A stretch of 12,610 nucleotides of DNA from an uncultured Lysobacteraceae bacterium (lineage in GTDB: Bacteria; Pseudomonadota; Gammaproteobacteria; Xanthomonadales; Rhodanobacteraceae), in assembly GCA_946482585.1 (NCBI GenBank), contig CAMLSI010000101.1:1-12610 (forward strand). The letters are read 5' to 3'. Below, one piece after another: positions 6,245 to 12,610 of the stretch (the stretch's first letter is position 1; the number at the start of each line of letters is the position of its first letter). The notes below the pieces were generated by a model that worked only from the letters and a program-made list of their open reading frames with translations, had not been told where the DNA came from and did not search any database. A program made the translations under genes and the position numbers.

Positions 6245-8416
6245 TCACAGCGATTCGAGAAACGCGACGAGCGCCGCGCGGTTCGCGGCGGTCGCCTGGC
6301 GGAAGGCTTCGCGGCTCGCCGCGGCTTCTCCGCCATGCCAGAGGATGGCTTCGGGCACGTCACGCGCACGCCCGTCGTGCAGCAGCCGGCCGTGGCCGTT
6401 CACGGCCTGACGCAGGCCGAGCCCCCAGAGCGGCGGCGTGCGCCACTCACGATTGACGCTGCCGGAAGCGAGGAGTCTGTCGCTCAATCCCTCGCCCATG
6501 TCGTGCAGCAGCAGATCGCTGTAGGCGCGGATGGTCTGGCCGCGGAGTTCGGCGAGCGGATGGCGATAGCCCGTCTGCAGCGACGCCACGTGACATCCGC
6601 CGCAACCGGATTGCTGGAACACGGTTTCACCGGCGACCACGTCGGGACGATCGACCGTATCCGGACGGCGCGCGGGTGCTCCCGTCATCTGCACATACGT
6701 CGTGATCAGGGCGAGATCGGCATCGCCGAGCGCGGAAGCGTTCTGTGCCTGCTGATTGCAGGCCGTCTGCGCCGGCGTGCAGTCGAGCGACGGCAGCAGC
6801 GACGTCTTCACGCCGATCTCACCGCGCAGCGCCGATGCCGCGAACTGGCGCAGGCTCGCCTTGTCCGCCTTCCAGCCGAAGCGGCCGATCTGCGGCAGCC
6901 CGCCGGCCGGGACCAGCGCCACGCGGCCGGAAATGCCGTCGCCATCGGCATCGTCCGGATCGTGCCGCTGCAGCAGGGTTTCCTCGTCGATCGCTTCGAG
7001 CAGGCCCAGTCCCGCGATGGTCTGCGGCATGCGGGCAGAGTAGAAGGCGATCGAGCGACCCGGCGGATCCGAAGCCTGGAACGCCGAGGCGAAGATGCGG
7101 TCGTCGCCATCGACGAAGGCATAGACCGGCCGCTGCAGAACGAACGGCAGGCCGTCGCCGTAGCTGCCGCTCTCGTCGGCGAAGCTCGCGCGCACCGTCG
7201 GCTCGACGGGCACATTGGCGCTCAGCGAACGCGGCTGCAGCGTGCTGCCGAACAGCGCATGCGGCAGCGGTGCGCCGTTCGCATCGGCGGCACCCGAAGC
7301 CAGTTTCATCACGACGGTCTGCAGCGGCTGTCCGCTCACCGGCGCGCTGCCGCGCCCGTTGTGCAGATGACAGGCGATACAGGATTCCTGGACCGTCAGT
7401 CCGCCGGCCAGATTCGCAATGCCGGTATGCGCCGGATTGCCCGGCTCGAAATGCGCGCCGGTCTTGAATGAACTGTGGAACAGGCGCCGTCCGCTCAGGA
7501 ACGCGTTGTGCGTGTCCCAGCGGATATTGAGCGCCTCGCGGAAAAAGGCCGTGTAGTCGGCGATGCCGCTGTCGACGACATAGGTGTTGTAGTTGCCGAG
7601 ACCGTCGAGGATCTTGTGCGTGACGACCTGGTTCGCATCGTTGCGATAGGTGAGCTGATCGCCCTGCTGTGAGATCACCTGCGACGGCGACACGGTCTCT
7701 CCCGCGCGCACGAACGGCGCGGTGGCCGCGCCGCCGCTCGCGAGCTTCGCGTTCATGACATCGTCGCCGTCGATGTAGAGCCCCGGATGGCCGATGCGGA
7801 AGCGATAAGTGTCGGTGTAGTAGACGGTCTGTCCCTGGACCACCGGATCGCCCTGGAACAGGCCGAGGAACTGCTGAAACTCGACTTCCATCCAGTCGCC
7901 GACGCGAAGCACGCCGTCGCTGCCGGTATGGGCGTTGCGCGTGATGCGGCAGACCCATTTCTGGCCCGTGCCGTCGGGATCGGCCACGGCGACGGGCGTC
8001 GGGTTGAAGGTCGCGTTGTTGTTGAACGCGGCACGATACGGATTGCCGTAGGCCGAACGGCATTCGGGCTGACGCCAGTGCGCGTATTGCGGCGAGTAGA
8101 AGATCTCGATGCTGTTGCCGCCGGCCGCGACGTGATCGTGGATCTCGAAGCCGAACGTGCGGTGTTCGTGATAGCGGACGGGAAAGGTATAGAAAATATC
8201 TTCGGACTCGTGGCGCGACCGCGCGCGGCCGCTGCCCCAGGTCACGATGGTGCCGTCCGGATCGGTGCGCCAGTTGACCGATTGCGCCGGCGTATACGTG
8301 GTCGTGAACAGCGGTGCATAGGCAGGCGCGCTGCCGTCGACCAGGGAACCTGCGCCGGAGGCGCAGAACGAGGACAGCAAGCCGACCGCGGCCGCGGCCC
8401 GACGCAAGGCATTCAT
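6245..8416 (-). CDS. Exported di-heme oxidoreductase (DUF1111 / thiol oxidoreductase-like)
   Basis: Predicted periplasmic c-type di-heme protein of the DHOR/DUF1111 group, distantly related to di-heme cytochrome c peroxidases; the in vivo substrate is unknown. The 723-residue product begins MNALRRAAAAVGLLSSFCASGAG, a Sec signal peptide. Heme-binding CxxCH motifs are CIACH at 346-350 and CGGCH at 605-609. Other family features are HNAFLSGRRLFHSSF (before heme 1), FGWKADKASLRQFAASALRGE, LLLHDMGEGL and REWRTPPLWGLGL near the C-terminus. A calcium-loop-like DADGDG is at 489-494. Residues about 25-290 form an additional N-terminal region (RTDPDGTIVTWGSGRARSRH, TDTYRFRIGHPGLYIDGDD) beyond the usual ~450-residue core. 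ATG 8416 has GGGAG at 8422-8426 on the minus strand. Heme attachment would need the cytochrome c maturation system, not seen here. Confidence 0.88.
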   Translation of the reverse strand: MNALRRAAAAVGLLSSFCASGAGSLVDGSAPAYAPLFTTTYTPAQSVNWRTDPDGTIVTWGSGRARSRHESEDIFYTFPVRYHEHRTFGFEIHDHVAAGGNSIEIFYSPQYAHWRQPECRSAYGNPYRAAFNNNATFNPTPVAVADPDGTGQKWVCRITRNAHTGSDGVLRVGDWMEVEFQQFLGLFQGDPVVQGQTVYYTDTYRFRIGHPGLYIDGDDVMNAKLASGGAATAPFVRAGETVSPSQVISQQGDQLTYRNDANQVVTHKILDGLGNYNTYVVDSGIADYTAFFREALNIRWDTHNAFLSGRRLFHSSFKTGAHFEPGNPAHTGIANLAGGLTVQESCIACHLHNGRGSAPVSGQPLQTVVMKLASGAADANGAPLPHALFGSTLQPRSLSANVPVEPTVRASFADESGSYGDGLPFVLQRPVYAFVDGDDRIFASAFQASDPPGRSIAFYSARMPQTIAGLGLLEAIDEETLLQRHDPDDADGDGISGRVALVPAGGLPQIGRFGWKADKASLRQFAASALRGEIGVKTSLLPSLDCTPAQTACNQQAQNASALGDADLALITTYVQMTGAPARRPDTVDRPDVVAGETVFQQSGCGGCHVASLQTGYRHPLAELRGQTIRAYSDLLLHDMGEGLSDRLLASGSVNREWRTPPLWGLGLRQAVNGHGRLLHDGRARDVPEAILWHGGEAAASREAFRQATAANRAALVAFLESL

Positions 8417-8570
8417 GTGCGCTCCCGATGGCGTCGCCGGCGGCGGAGGCTGCGCGCACCCGCGCGACGACCGAAGCGGGCCACCTTACCGTCGAAGACG
8501 GCGGACGATCGGCCGGCGTGCATGAACGGGCTGATCCGCCCGATGAAGCGCCCCACGCGCGGGCCCAGCC

Positions 8571-8586
8571 TGTGACGCGCGTCACG
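8571..8586. promoter_or_regulatory. CRP/Clp-family binding site (candidate)
   Basis: TGTGACGCGCGTCACG matches the CRP consensus TGTGA-N6-TCACA at 9 of 10 defined positions. The inner 14 bases (8572-8585, GTGACGC GCGTCAC) form a perfect palindrome. It is 154 bp upstream of the oxidoreductase ATG and 272 bp upstream of the lipase ATG, so either gene could be the target. Xanthomonadales Clp and enterobacterial CRP share this consensus. Confidence 0.5.
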
Positions 8587-8678
8587 CTGCCGGTGTCGGC
8601 GCGCGCGCAGGCAGCGGCGGCGAATCCCGCGCACTGTCGGCAAGCGTGCGCGGCAACCCGACCGGCAAGGCACGAGCC

Positions 8679-8710
8679 ACTAGTACCTACGTACAGCTTT
8701 ACCGGAATCC
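8679..8710. promoter_or_regulatory. AT-richer patch with GTAC repeats
   Basis: The stretch beginning ACTAGTACCTACGTACAG contains GTAC at 8683-8686 and 8691-8694 (8-bp spacing) and the palindrome TACGTA at 8688-8693. It stands out by composition from its flanks and could be a regulator site or core promoter region for the lipase gene 150-180 bp downstream. No regulator can be named. Confidence 0.3.
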
Positions 8711-8858
8711 ACTCGCCACTACGCTGCACGGCGAGCAGCCACGCGCGCCGGTCGCCCGGCGTCCGCGTTACGCCGGAGGACATGCGATCGGCCGGCTGCA
8801 TCGGGGAGATATCCAGTCGCCGCGGCGCGGCATGTTCCAACACCGGGAGAAACTCGTC

Positions 8859-9554
8859 ATGCGTGGCTCGGTTCGCGGCGCCTTCGGCGCCCTGCTGCTC
8901 GCCCTGTCGTTCACCGCATCCGCGGCCTGCATCGACAGCGTCGTGCTGGTTCACGGCAACAGCGGTTCGCCGGAAGACTTCGACAACACCTACGTGGAAC
9001 TGCGCGCGCGCGACTACGCCGACGCGCAGATCCTGCGGCCGAACTGGGGCAGCAAGACCTGCCCCGCCTGCAATGACCACAGCGGCAGCGAGGAAACGCC
9101 GGTCGCAGGCGCGCTCAATCTCGCGCTCGCGACATCGTGCACCGGCAAGATCGACGTGATCGGCCATTCGATGGGGGTCACGCTGGCCGCGCGCGAGATC
9201 CTGAAGCTCGGCCTGGCCGCACGCGTGGACAGTTTCGTCGGCATCGCGGGCGGCTATCGCGGCCTCTGGAGCTGCGGCATGTATCCGTTCAACGTGCCGA
9301 CGTCGACCTGCGGCAGCAACGGACTGTCGGTCGGGAGCCCGCTGCTCAACGGTCTCTATGCGAAACGGCTCGCGACGCGGGAATACTCGATCAAGTCCTA
9401 CATCGACGAGATCGTCTGCGCGACCGGCACCTGCCTCGTCTACGGCATGCACTCGTCATCCATCGCCGGCGAGAACGCGAGCTACACCTACCCCTACTAT
9501 CACTACCAGTTGCTCTGGTTCACGCCGAGCCTGCAGGCGGATCTCATCGACTGA
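8859..9554 (+). CDS. Secreted lipase-like alpha/beta-hydrolase
   Basis: Probable extracellular or periplasmic ester hydrolase of the small lipase class 2/EstA-like type. The 231-residue precursor starts MRGSVRGAFGALLLALSFTASAAC, a typical Sec signal peptide (cleavage likely after ASA). The oxyanion loop VVLVHGNSGS has H32-G33. The nucleophile elbow is GHSMG with S104. Likely acid and base are D183 (SYIDEIVC) and H198 (GMHSS). The mature part has eight cysteines (C24, the CPAC pair near 68-71, and others around the catalytic core and in CATGTC), suggesting disulfide stabilisation and so export. The spacing from S104 to D183 to H198 fits small lipases. An upstream ATG at 8832 is in frame but adds charged residues before the signal. 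A GGGAGA lies upstream of the chosen ATG. No lipase foldase gene is nearby. Confidence 0.82.
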   Translation: MRGSVRGAFGALLLALSFTASAACIDSVVLVHGNSGSPEDFDNTYVELRARDYADAQILRPNWGSKTCPACNDHSGSEETPVAGALNLALATSCTGKIDVIGHSMGVTLAAREILKLGLAARVDSFVGIAGGYRGLWSCGMYPFNVPTSTCGSNGLSVGSPLLNGLYAKRLATREYSIKSYIDEIVCATGTCLVYGMHSSSIAGENASYTYPYYHYQLLWFTPSLQADLID

Positions 9555-9602
9555 TACGGCGGCGGCGCAGACTGCGTCGCGTCCGGCTTCCCCGGCACGG
9601 CA

Positions 9603-9638
9603 GCGCGATCGCGTCCGCGAACACCGCGGCGATCGCGC
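9603..9638 (+). terminator. Terminator-like hairpin after lipase gene
   Basis: Bases 9603-9612 pair perfectly with 9629-9638 (10 bp, containing GCGATCGC on both sides). A 4-bp inner stem (9616-9619 with 9625-9628) follows a 3-base bulge. It sits 48 bases after the lipase stop. There is no T-tract, so if it terminates it would be atypical or Rho-assisted. Confidence 0.4.
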
Positions 9639-9665
9639 GAGCTGCATGCCCAAACGCCGAGGCTG

Positions 9666-9689
9666 CCTGCAATGTGCAGGACGTACTAT
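9666..9689 (+). promoter_or_regulatory. Weak promoter/operator candidate for histidine phosphatase
   Basis: A -10-like TACTAT (9684-9689) is preceded directly by a small inverted repeat CCTGC-AATGT-GCAGG (9666-9680). No convincing -35 is seen. Weak candidate only. Confidence 0.2.
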
Positions 9690-9775
9690 CGCGCAATCCC
9701 AGGAAAACGGGTGTCGCCGCACTGGCACGCCCGTTGCTCCTCATGTTCGCAACCACCGCCATTTCTCGTTCATTG

Positions 9776-9795
9776 GCGACGACAGGAGTCGTCGC
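9776..9795 (+). other. Perfect 8-bp hairpin with AGGA loop upstream of RBS
   Basis: GCGACGAC-AGGA-GTCGTCGC is a perfect 8-bp stem with an AGGA tetraloop. It ends 12 bases before the GGAGGAG ribosome binding site (9808-9814) of the histidine phosphatase. The loop itself resembles a Shine-Dalgarno core. It could be a protein-binding leader element or a ribosome standby structure. Confidence 0.45.
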
Positions 9796-9817
9796 GCGAC
9801 GCTCACCGGAGGAGCAG

Positions 9818-10528
9818 ATGCTCACGTTGGATCCAACCACGATACCCCTGCTGGTCTGCCGTCACGGCCAGAGTCTCGGCAACGTCGCGCGCGCCGATGC
9901 CGAAGCGCGCGGCCTGGAGCACATCGGCCTGACCCTTTCCGACGCCGAGCTGCCGCTGACCGATCTCGGTCACGAACAGGCCGTCCGGCTCGGCCGCCTC
10001 ATCGCCGCATTGCCCGCGGCACGGCGGCCCACGCGCATCCTGTGCTCGCCGCACCGGCGCGCCCTGGAAACGGCCGACGGCATCATCCGCCAGGCTTACG
10101 GCGGCAGCCGCATCGCGTTCTCGATCGATGCGCGCCTGGCTCCGAAAGCGTTCGGCGTCATCGAGCATCTGACTCGCCGCGGCGTCGCCGCGCGTCATCC
10201 GGAACTCGCGGCGCAACGCGAACGCGTGGGCCGCTTCCACTTCCGCCCGCCCGGCGGCGAATCGCGCTGCGACGTGGTGCTGCGCGTGCAACGCGTACTC
10301 GACGACCTTCGCGAACGCCACGCCGGCGAGCGCGTGCTGCTCGTGACCCATCAGATCGTCGTCAACGCGTTCGACTACCTCTTGAGCGGCACGCGCGACG
10401 ACGCGCTCGCGAACGACGAGGACGGCTGGGTGCCGAACGCCCGGCTCTACGGCTTCGCACTCGACCGCGCGCCGGCCACGGCCGAACATCCCGGTGTCGC
10501 AACCGGCCCGGCTGCCGCAGCCGCCTGA
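9818..10528 (+). CDS. Histidine phosphatase family (phosphoglycerate mutase-like) protein
   Basis: Member of the branch-1 histidine phosphatase superfamily, which dephosphorylates varied small molecules or proteins through a phospho-histidine; the substrate is unknown. The 236-residue product has the RHG motif LLVCRHGQS with the nucleophile H16 and R15, followed by GNV. The second phosphate pocket is CSPHRRALETADG (about 69-81). The second catalytic histidine is H178 in VLLVTHQIVVNAF. A Glu in AFGVIEHLTRRG (about 110-121) is the likely proton donor. GGAGGAG at 9808-9814 supports ATG 9818, although its spacing (3 bases from the full motif, 6 from the GGAG core) is short. The Ala-rich tail (GVATGPAAAAA) is not conserved. 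It does not look like glycolytic GpmA (residue pattern after RHG differs). Confidence 0.85.
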   Translation: MLTLDPTTIPLLVCRHGQSLGNVARADAEARGLEHIGLTLSDAELPLTDLGHEQAVRLGRLIAALPAARRPTRILCSPHRRALETADGIIRQAYGGSRIAFSIDARLAPKAFGVIEHLTRRGVAARHPELAAQRERVGRFHFRPPGGESRCDVVLRVQRVLDDLRERHAGERVLLVTHQIVVNAFDYLLSGTRDDALANDEDGWVPNARLYGFALDRAPATAEHPGVATGPAAAAA

Positions 10529-10620
10529 ACGGCACGCGAGACCGCGTGGTGTATCCGCCGCGGGAGCATTGCCTCGCCGGTCATTTTCGCGATACCCACG
10601 CACCGCCCACTCCTGCGAGT

Positions 10621-10645
10621 CGTCGCCTGTTTTTTTTTGGCGACG
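10621..10645. other. Hairpin with T9 loop
   Basis: CGTCGCC (10621-10627) and GGCGACG (10639-10645) form a perfect 7-bp stem around TG plus nine consecutive T. The T9 run is exceptional in this GC-rich DNA. As the T-run is in the loop, this is not a standard terminator. It lies 93 bases after the histidine phosphatase stop and 112 bases before the VOC gene start. Confidence 0.5.
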
Positions 10646-10757
10646 CTGTCGATTCCGCGCGTCGTCGTTCGTCGCAGTCAAGCGATCGGGCTGCACGCCG
10701 GACCACGGCACCGGTTCCGATCGACTCCCCTGCCCACCTCTGCACAGGAATACGCCG

Positions 10758-11162
10758 ATGAGCACTCAGATCTTCGTCAACGTCGCCGTCAAGGATCTCA
10801 AACAATCCATGGCCTTCTTCGGCGCGCTCGGCTACGGCTTCAATCCGGACTACACCAACGACGATGGCGCCTGCATGATCGTCAGCGAGACCATCTATGT
10901 GATGCTGCTGCGCGAAGACTTTTTCCGGACGTTCACCGACAAGGCGATCTGCGATACGCGCACCCACGTCGAAGTGCTCACTGCGCTGTCCGTCGACAGC
11001 CGCGAGAACGTCGACGACCTCATCGACAAAGCCGTCGCCGCGGGCGGCCGCACGCCGCGTCCGGCGTCGGACTACGGCTTCATGTACAGCCGCACGTTCG
11101 AGGACCTCGATGGCCACACCTGGGAACTGGTGCACATGAGCGGCGCGCCGCCGAAAGCCTGA
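10758..11162 (+). CDS. VOC (glyoxalase/bleomycin resistance-like) family protein
   Basis: The 134-residue protein has the vicinal oxygen chelate fold made of two beta-alpha-beta-beta-beta repeats. It opens with MSTQIFVNVAVKDLKQSMAFFGALGYGFNP (repeat 1) and closes with YSRTFEDLDGHTWELVHM (repeat 2). Likely metal-site residues include H75 (THVEV) and E127 (TWELVHM). The first-repeat position that is often His is Asn here (FVNVAVKDL), so the site is not the standard glyoxalase I set. The 'lactoylglutathione lyase-like' label is therefore loose; function could be a lyase, dioxygenase or resistance protein. AGGAA at 10746-10750, 7 bp before the ATG, supports the start. It converges on the M28 remnant, whose open frame overlaps its 3' end. 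Confidence 0.85.
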   Translation: MSTQIFVNVAVKDLKQSMAFFGALGYGFNPDYTNDDGACMIVSETIYVMLLREDFFRTFTDKAICDTRTHVEVLTALSVDSRENVDDLIDKAVAAGGRTPRPASDYGFMYSRTFEDLDGHTWELVHMSGAPPKA

Positions 11163-11532
11163 GCGCCGCGCGACAGGCGCCGACGCCGCGCAGGCTCAGC
11201 GCGTTCGGCGCCTGCTGCGTCAGTGCGAACACGCCTTGCACGACCTTGGCCATGCGCGCGTCGTCCAGCGTTTCCGCCGTATCGCCGGCGCCGTGATAGT
11301 GCGCACTGCGCAGGAAGGCCGTGTCCGTGATCGTCAACGCGGAATAGCCCTCGCGCCAACGGCTCAGGTGATCGGAGAAGTCGATGCCCGGCAACAGCAT
11401 CGGCGCATTGATCGAACGGACCGGCAGAGCCGTTGCGTCGAGCAAAGTCGCCTTCACCCGCCGCGTCGCCGCGCAATCGCCGGACCCGCCGACGACGTCT
11501 TCGCGTCGTTCGAGTTCGCGCTGGTCCGACAT
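11080..11532 (-). pseudogene. C-terminal remnant of an M28 family peptidase
   Basis: The minus-strand frame encodes the end of a zinc M28 aminopeptidase-like protein. The stretch GIDFSDHLSRWREGYSALTI, then TDTAFLRSAHYHGAGDTAET, then LDDARMAKVVQGVFAL is the family's conserved C-terminus. The His of DFSDH is the last zinc ligand. Homology seems to begin near EDVVGGSGDCAATRRVK (about 11475) and end near 11190. The earlier ligands (the His/Asp and Glu-Glu motifs of the N-terminal ~60%) are missing, and upstream DNA is occupied by the adh gene. Beyond the homology the frame runs on to a stop at 11080, inside the 3' end of the VOC gene. An ATG at 11532 exists, so a 150-residue protein could be made, but it could not form the two-zinc site. 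Best read as a 5'-truncated pseudogene. Confidence 0.72.
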
Positions 11533-11549
11533 GACCGCTTTCCGGCATT

Positions 11550-11581
11550 GGCGGTGGCCCGGGGGCGCTGCAGGCACCGCC
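11550..11581 (-). terminator. Inverted repeat after alcohol dehydrogenase (weak terminator candidate)
   Basis: GGCGGTG (11550-11556) and CACCGCC (11575-11581) form a 7-bp stem with an 18-base GC-rich loop, 16 bases past the dehydrogenase stop on the minus strand. There is no T-tract on that strand. Confidence 0.25.
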
Positions 11582-11596
11582 GGGCCGCCGCCGGGA

Positions 11597-12610
11597 TCAA
11601 CCCAGAGTCGCCATGTCGATGACGAAGCGATAGCGCACGTCGCTGCGCGCGATGCGCTCGTAGGCCGCGTTGACGTCGGCGATCGCGATGGTCTCGATGT
11701 CGGCGACAATGCCGTGCTCGCCGCAGAAATCGAGCATCTCCTGCGTTTCCTTGATCGAACCGATCGCCGAACCGGCGAGCGTGCGCCGGCTCATGATGAC
11801 GGTGAACGCATTGATCGGAACCGGCTGCTCCGGCGCGCCGACGATGACGAACGTACCGTCGACCTTGAGCAATTGCAGATACGCGTTCCAGTCGATGGGC
11901 GACGACACCGTACAGATGATCAGGTCGAACTGGTTCGCGAGCGTCGTGAACGTCTCGGGATCGTTCGTCGCGTAGTACTGCGTCGCGCCGAGCCGCAGAC
12001 CGTCGTCTTTCTTCGACAGGGTCTGCGAGAGCACGGTCACTTCGGCGCCCATCGCATGGGCGAGCTTGACGCCCATGTGTCCGAGCCCGCCCATGCCGAC
12101 GATCGCGATCTTCTTGCCCGGTCCCGCCTGCCAATGGCGCAACGGCGAGTACAAGGTGATGCCGGCGCAGAGCAGCGGCGCCGCGGCATCGAGCGGCAGG
12201 TTCTCTGGAATCGACAGCACGTAGCCTTCCTTGACCACGATGGCATCGGAATAGCCGCCGTACGTCGGCGTCGTGCTGCCGGGCTCGAACCCGCTGTAGG
12301 TCAGCACCAGACCGGGCATGTACTGCTCGCGATCGACGTCGCGTTGCGCACAGGTCGTGCACGAATCGACGAAACAGCCGACGCCGACATGATCGCCGGG
12401 CCTGAACTTCGTGACCTTGCTGCCGACCGCGGTGACGACACCGGCGATTTCGTGACCCGGCACGAGCGGATAGACACTCATGCCCCAGCCGTTGTCGACC
12501 ATGTGGATATCGGAATGACAGATGCCGCAGTAGCGGATCGCGATGACGACATCGTCGTCATTCGGCTCGCGACGCTGGAACGTGAACGGCGCGAGCGCCG
12601 CCTTCGCGGC
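11597..12610 (-). CDS. Zinc-dependent alcohol dehydrogenase, NAD(P) (5' end beyond window)
   Basis: Medium-chain dehydrogenase/reductase of the cinnamyl-alcohol-dehydrogenase/YahK type, interconverting alcohols and aldehydes with NAD(P)H. The frame is open to base 12610, so the first residues and start are outside; 337 codons plus stop are present (family about 350). Catalytic zinc ligands are present: C28 in [10 protein letters not shown] in PGHEIAGV, and the later Cys in [15 protein letters not shown]. The Rossmann motif is [18 protein letters not shown], and [17 protein letters not shown] after beta-2 resembles NADP-preferring relatives. The structural-zinc lobe is altered: C84 and C87 are kept, but the third and fourth positions are R90 and M98 (numbers counted from the window edge). 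It is upstream of the M28 remnant, 64 bp away, on the same strand. Confidence 0.92.
   Translation of the reverse strand, partial: AAKAALAPFTFQRREPNDDDVVIAIRYCGICHSDIHMVDNGWGMSVYPLVPGHEIAGVVTAVGSKVTKFRPGDHVGVGCFVDSCTTCAQRDVDREQYMPGLVLTYSGFEPGSTTPTYGGYSDAIVVKEGYVLSIPENLPLDAAAPLLCAGITLYSPLRHWQAGPGKKIAIVGMGGLGHMGVKLAHAMGAEVTVLSQTLSKKDDGLRLGATQYYATNDPETFTTLANQFDLIICTVSSPIDWNAYLQLLKVDGTFVIVGAPEQPVPINAFTVIMSRRTLAGSAIGSIKETQEMLDFCGEHGIVADIETIAIADVNAAYERIARSDVRYRFVIDMATLG

Larger units (their letters stand above)
8417..8858. other. 442-bp divergent intergenic region (oxidoreductase / lipase)
   Basis: Shared upstream region of two exported-protein genes. It holds a CRP/Clp-like palindrome (8571-8586) and a local AT-richer patch with repeated GTAC (8679-8710). 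The open frames crossing it are Arg-rich and look non-coding. Two in-frame ATGs upstream of the lipase signal peptide (8646 and 8832) are rejected as starts because they would bury the signal peptide. Confidence 0.6.

Noticed and set aside
8413..8673. Small minus-strand frame upstream of the di-heme oxidoreductase gene
   Set aside because: Arg-rich composition, no RBS or domain, and it covers the candidate CRP/Clp site; more likely untranslated upstream DNA.
6819..9452. Very long minus-strand open frame (877 codons) across the oxidoreductase and lipase genes
   Set aside because: Out of frame with the di-heme protein and antisense to the lipase; Arg-rich with no recognisable domain.
9358..10761. 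Plus-strand open frame overlapping the lipase end and the histidine phosphatase
   Set aside because: Arg/Ala/Pro-rich shadow in another frame of the histidine phosphatase gene, which has clear catalytic motifs.
1..12610. A new defence, mobile or biosynthetic system
   Set aside because: Genes are recognisable single-family housekeeping or accessory functions with no conserved multi-gene logic, and no transposase, integrase, repeat array or toxin-antitoxin pair is visible.

Overview
The window is GC-rich chromosomal DNA (my estimate is the mid-to-upper 60s % GC). Most genes have strong G/C third-position bias, which produces many long but spurious antisense open frames. The divergent lptF | pepA-holC arrangement is typical of gammaproteobacteria. 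With the high GC, this suggests a Xanthomonadales/Lysobacterales-like or related gammaproteobacterium; that placement is inference, because no rRNA or taxonomic marker is present. No tRNA, rRNA, CRISPR array, insertion sequence, phage gene or origin is visible.

Left part (1-2844): lptF, an inner-membrane permease subunit of LPS export, runs off the left edge on the minus strand. It is divergent from pepA (leucyl aminopeptidase), which is followed by holC (DNA polymerase III chi). The 133-bp lptF/pepA gap holds an extended -10 element and three copies of CTTGTGC, two direct and one inverted, that look like an operator. The pepA-holC gap holds a 15-bp hairpin. The valS gene that commonly follows holC is absent.

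Middle (3044-6217, plus strand): a two-domain NIPSNAP-like protein, a MATE-family efflux transporter, and a small four-helix membrane protein of unknown function. They are separated by 118-254 bp gaps and are probably independent units.

Right-middle (6245-10528): a minus-strand, exported 723-residue di-heme (two CxxCH) oxidoreductase converges on the membrane protein. Head to head with it is a small secreted, cysteine-rich alpha/beta-hydrolase (lipase-like). Their 442-bp shared upstream region carries a near-consensus CRP/Clp-type site and an AT-rich GTAC-containing patch. A histidine phosphatase (RHG) gene follows, preceded by a perfect 8-bp hairpin just upstream of its ribosome binding site.

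Right end (10529-12610): a VOC/glyoxalase-like gene follows a hairpin whose loop is a T9 tract. It converges on a decayed C-terminal remnant of an M28 peptidase. A zinc alcohol dehydrogenase, truncated by the right edge, lies upstream of the remnant on the minus strand and has lost two of the four usual structural-zinc cysteines.

The region looks like ordinary housekeeping plus accessory metabolic genes. I see no convincing new multi-gene system. The most useful observations are the candidate regulatory sites, the M28 remnant and the altered zinc site.
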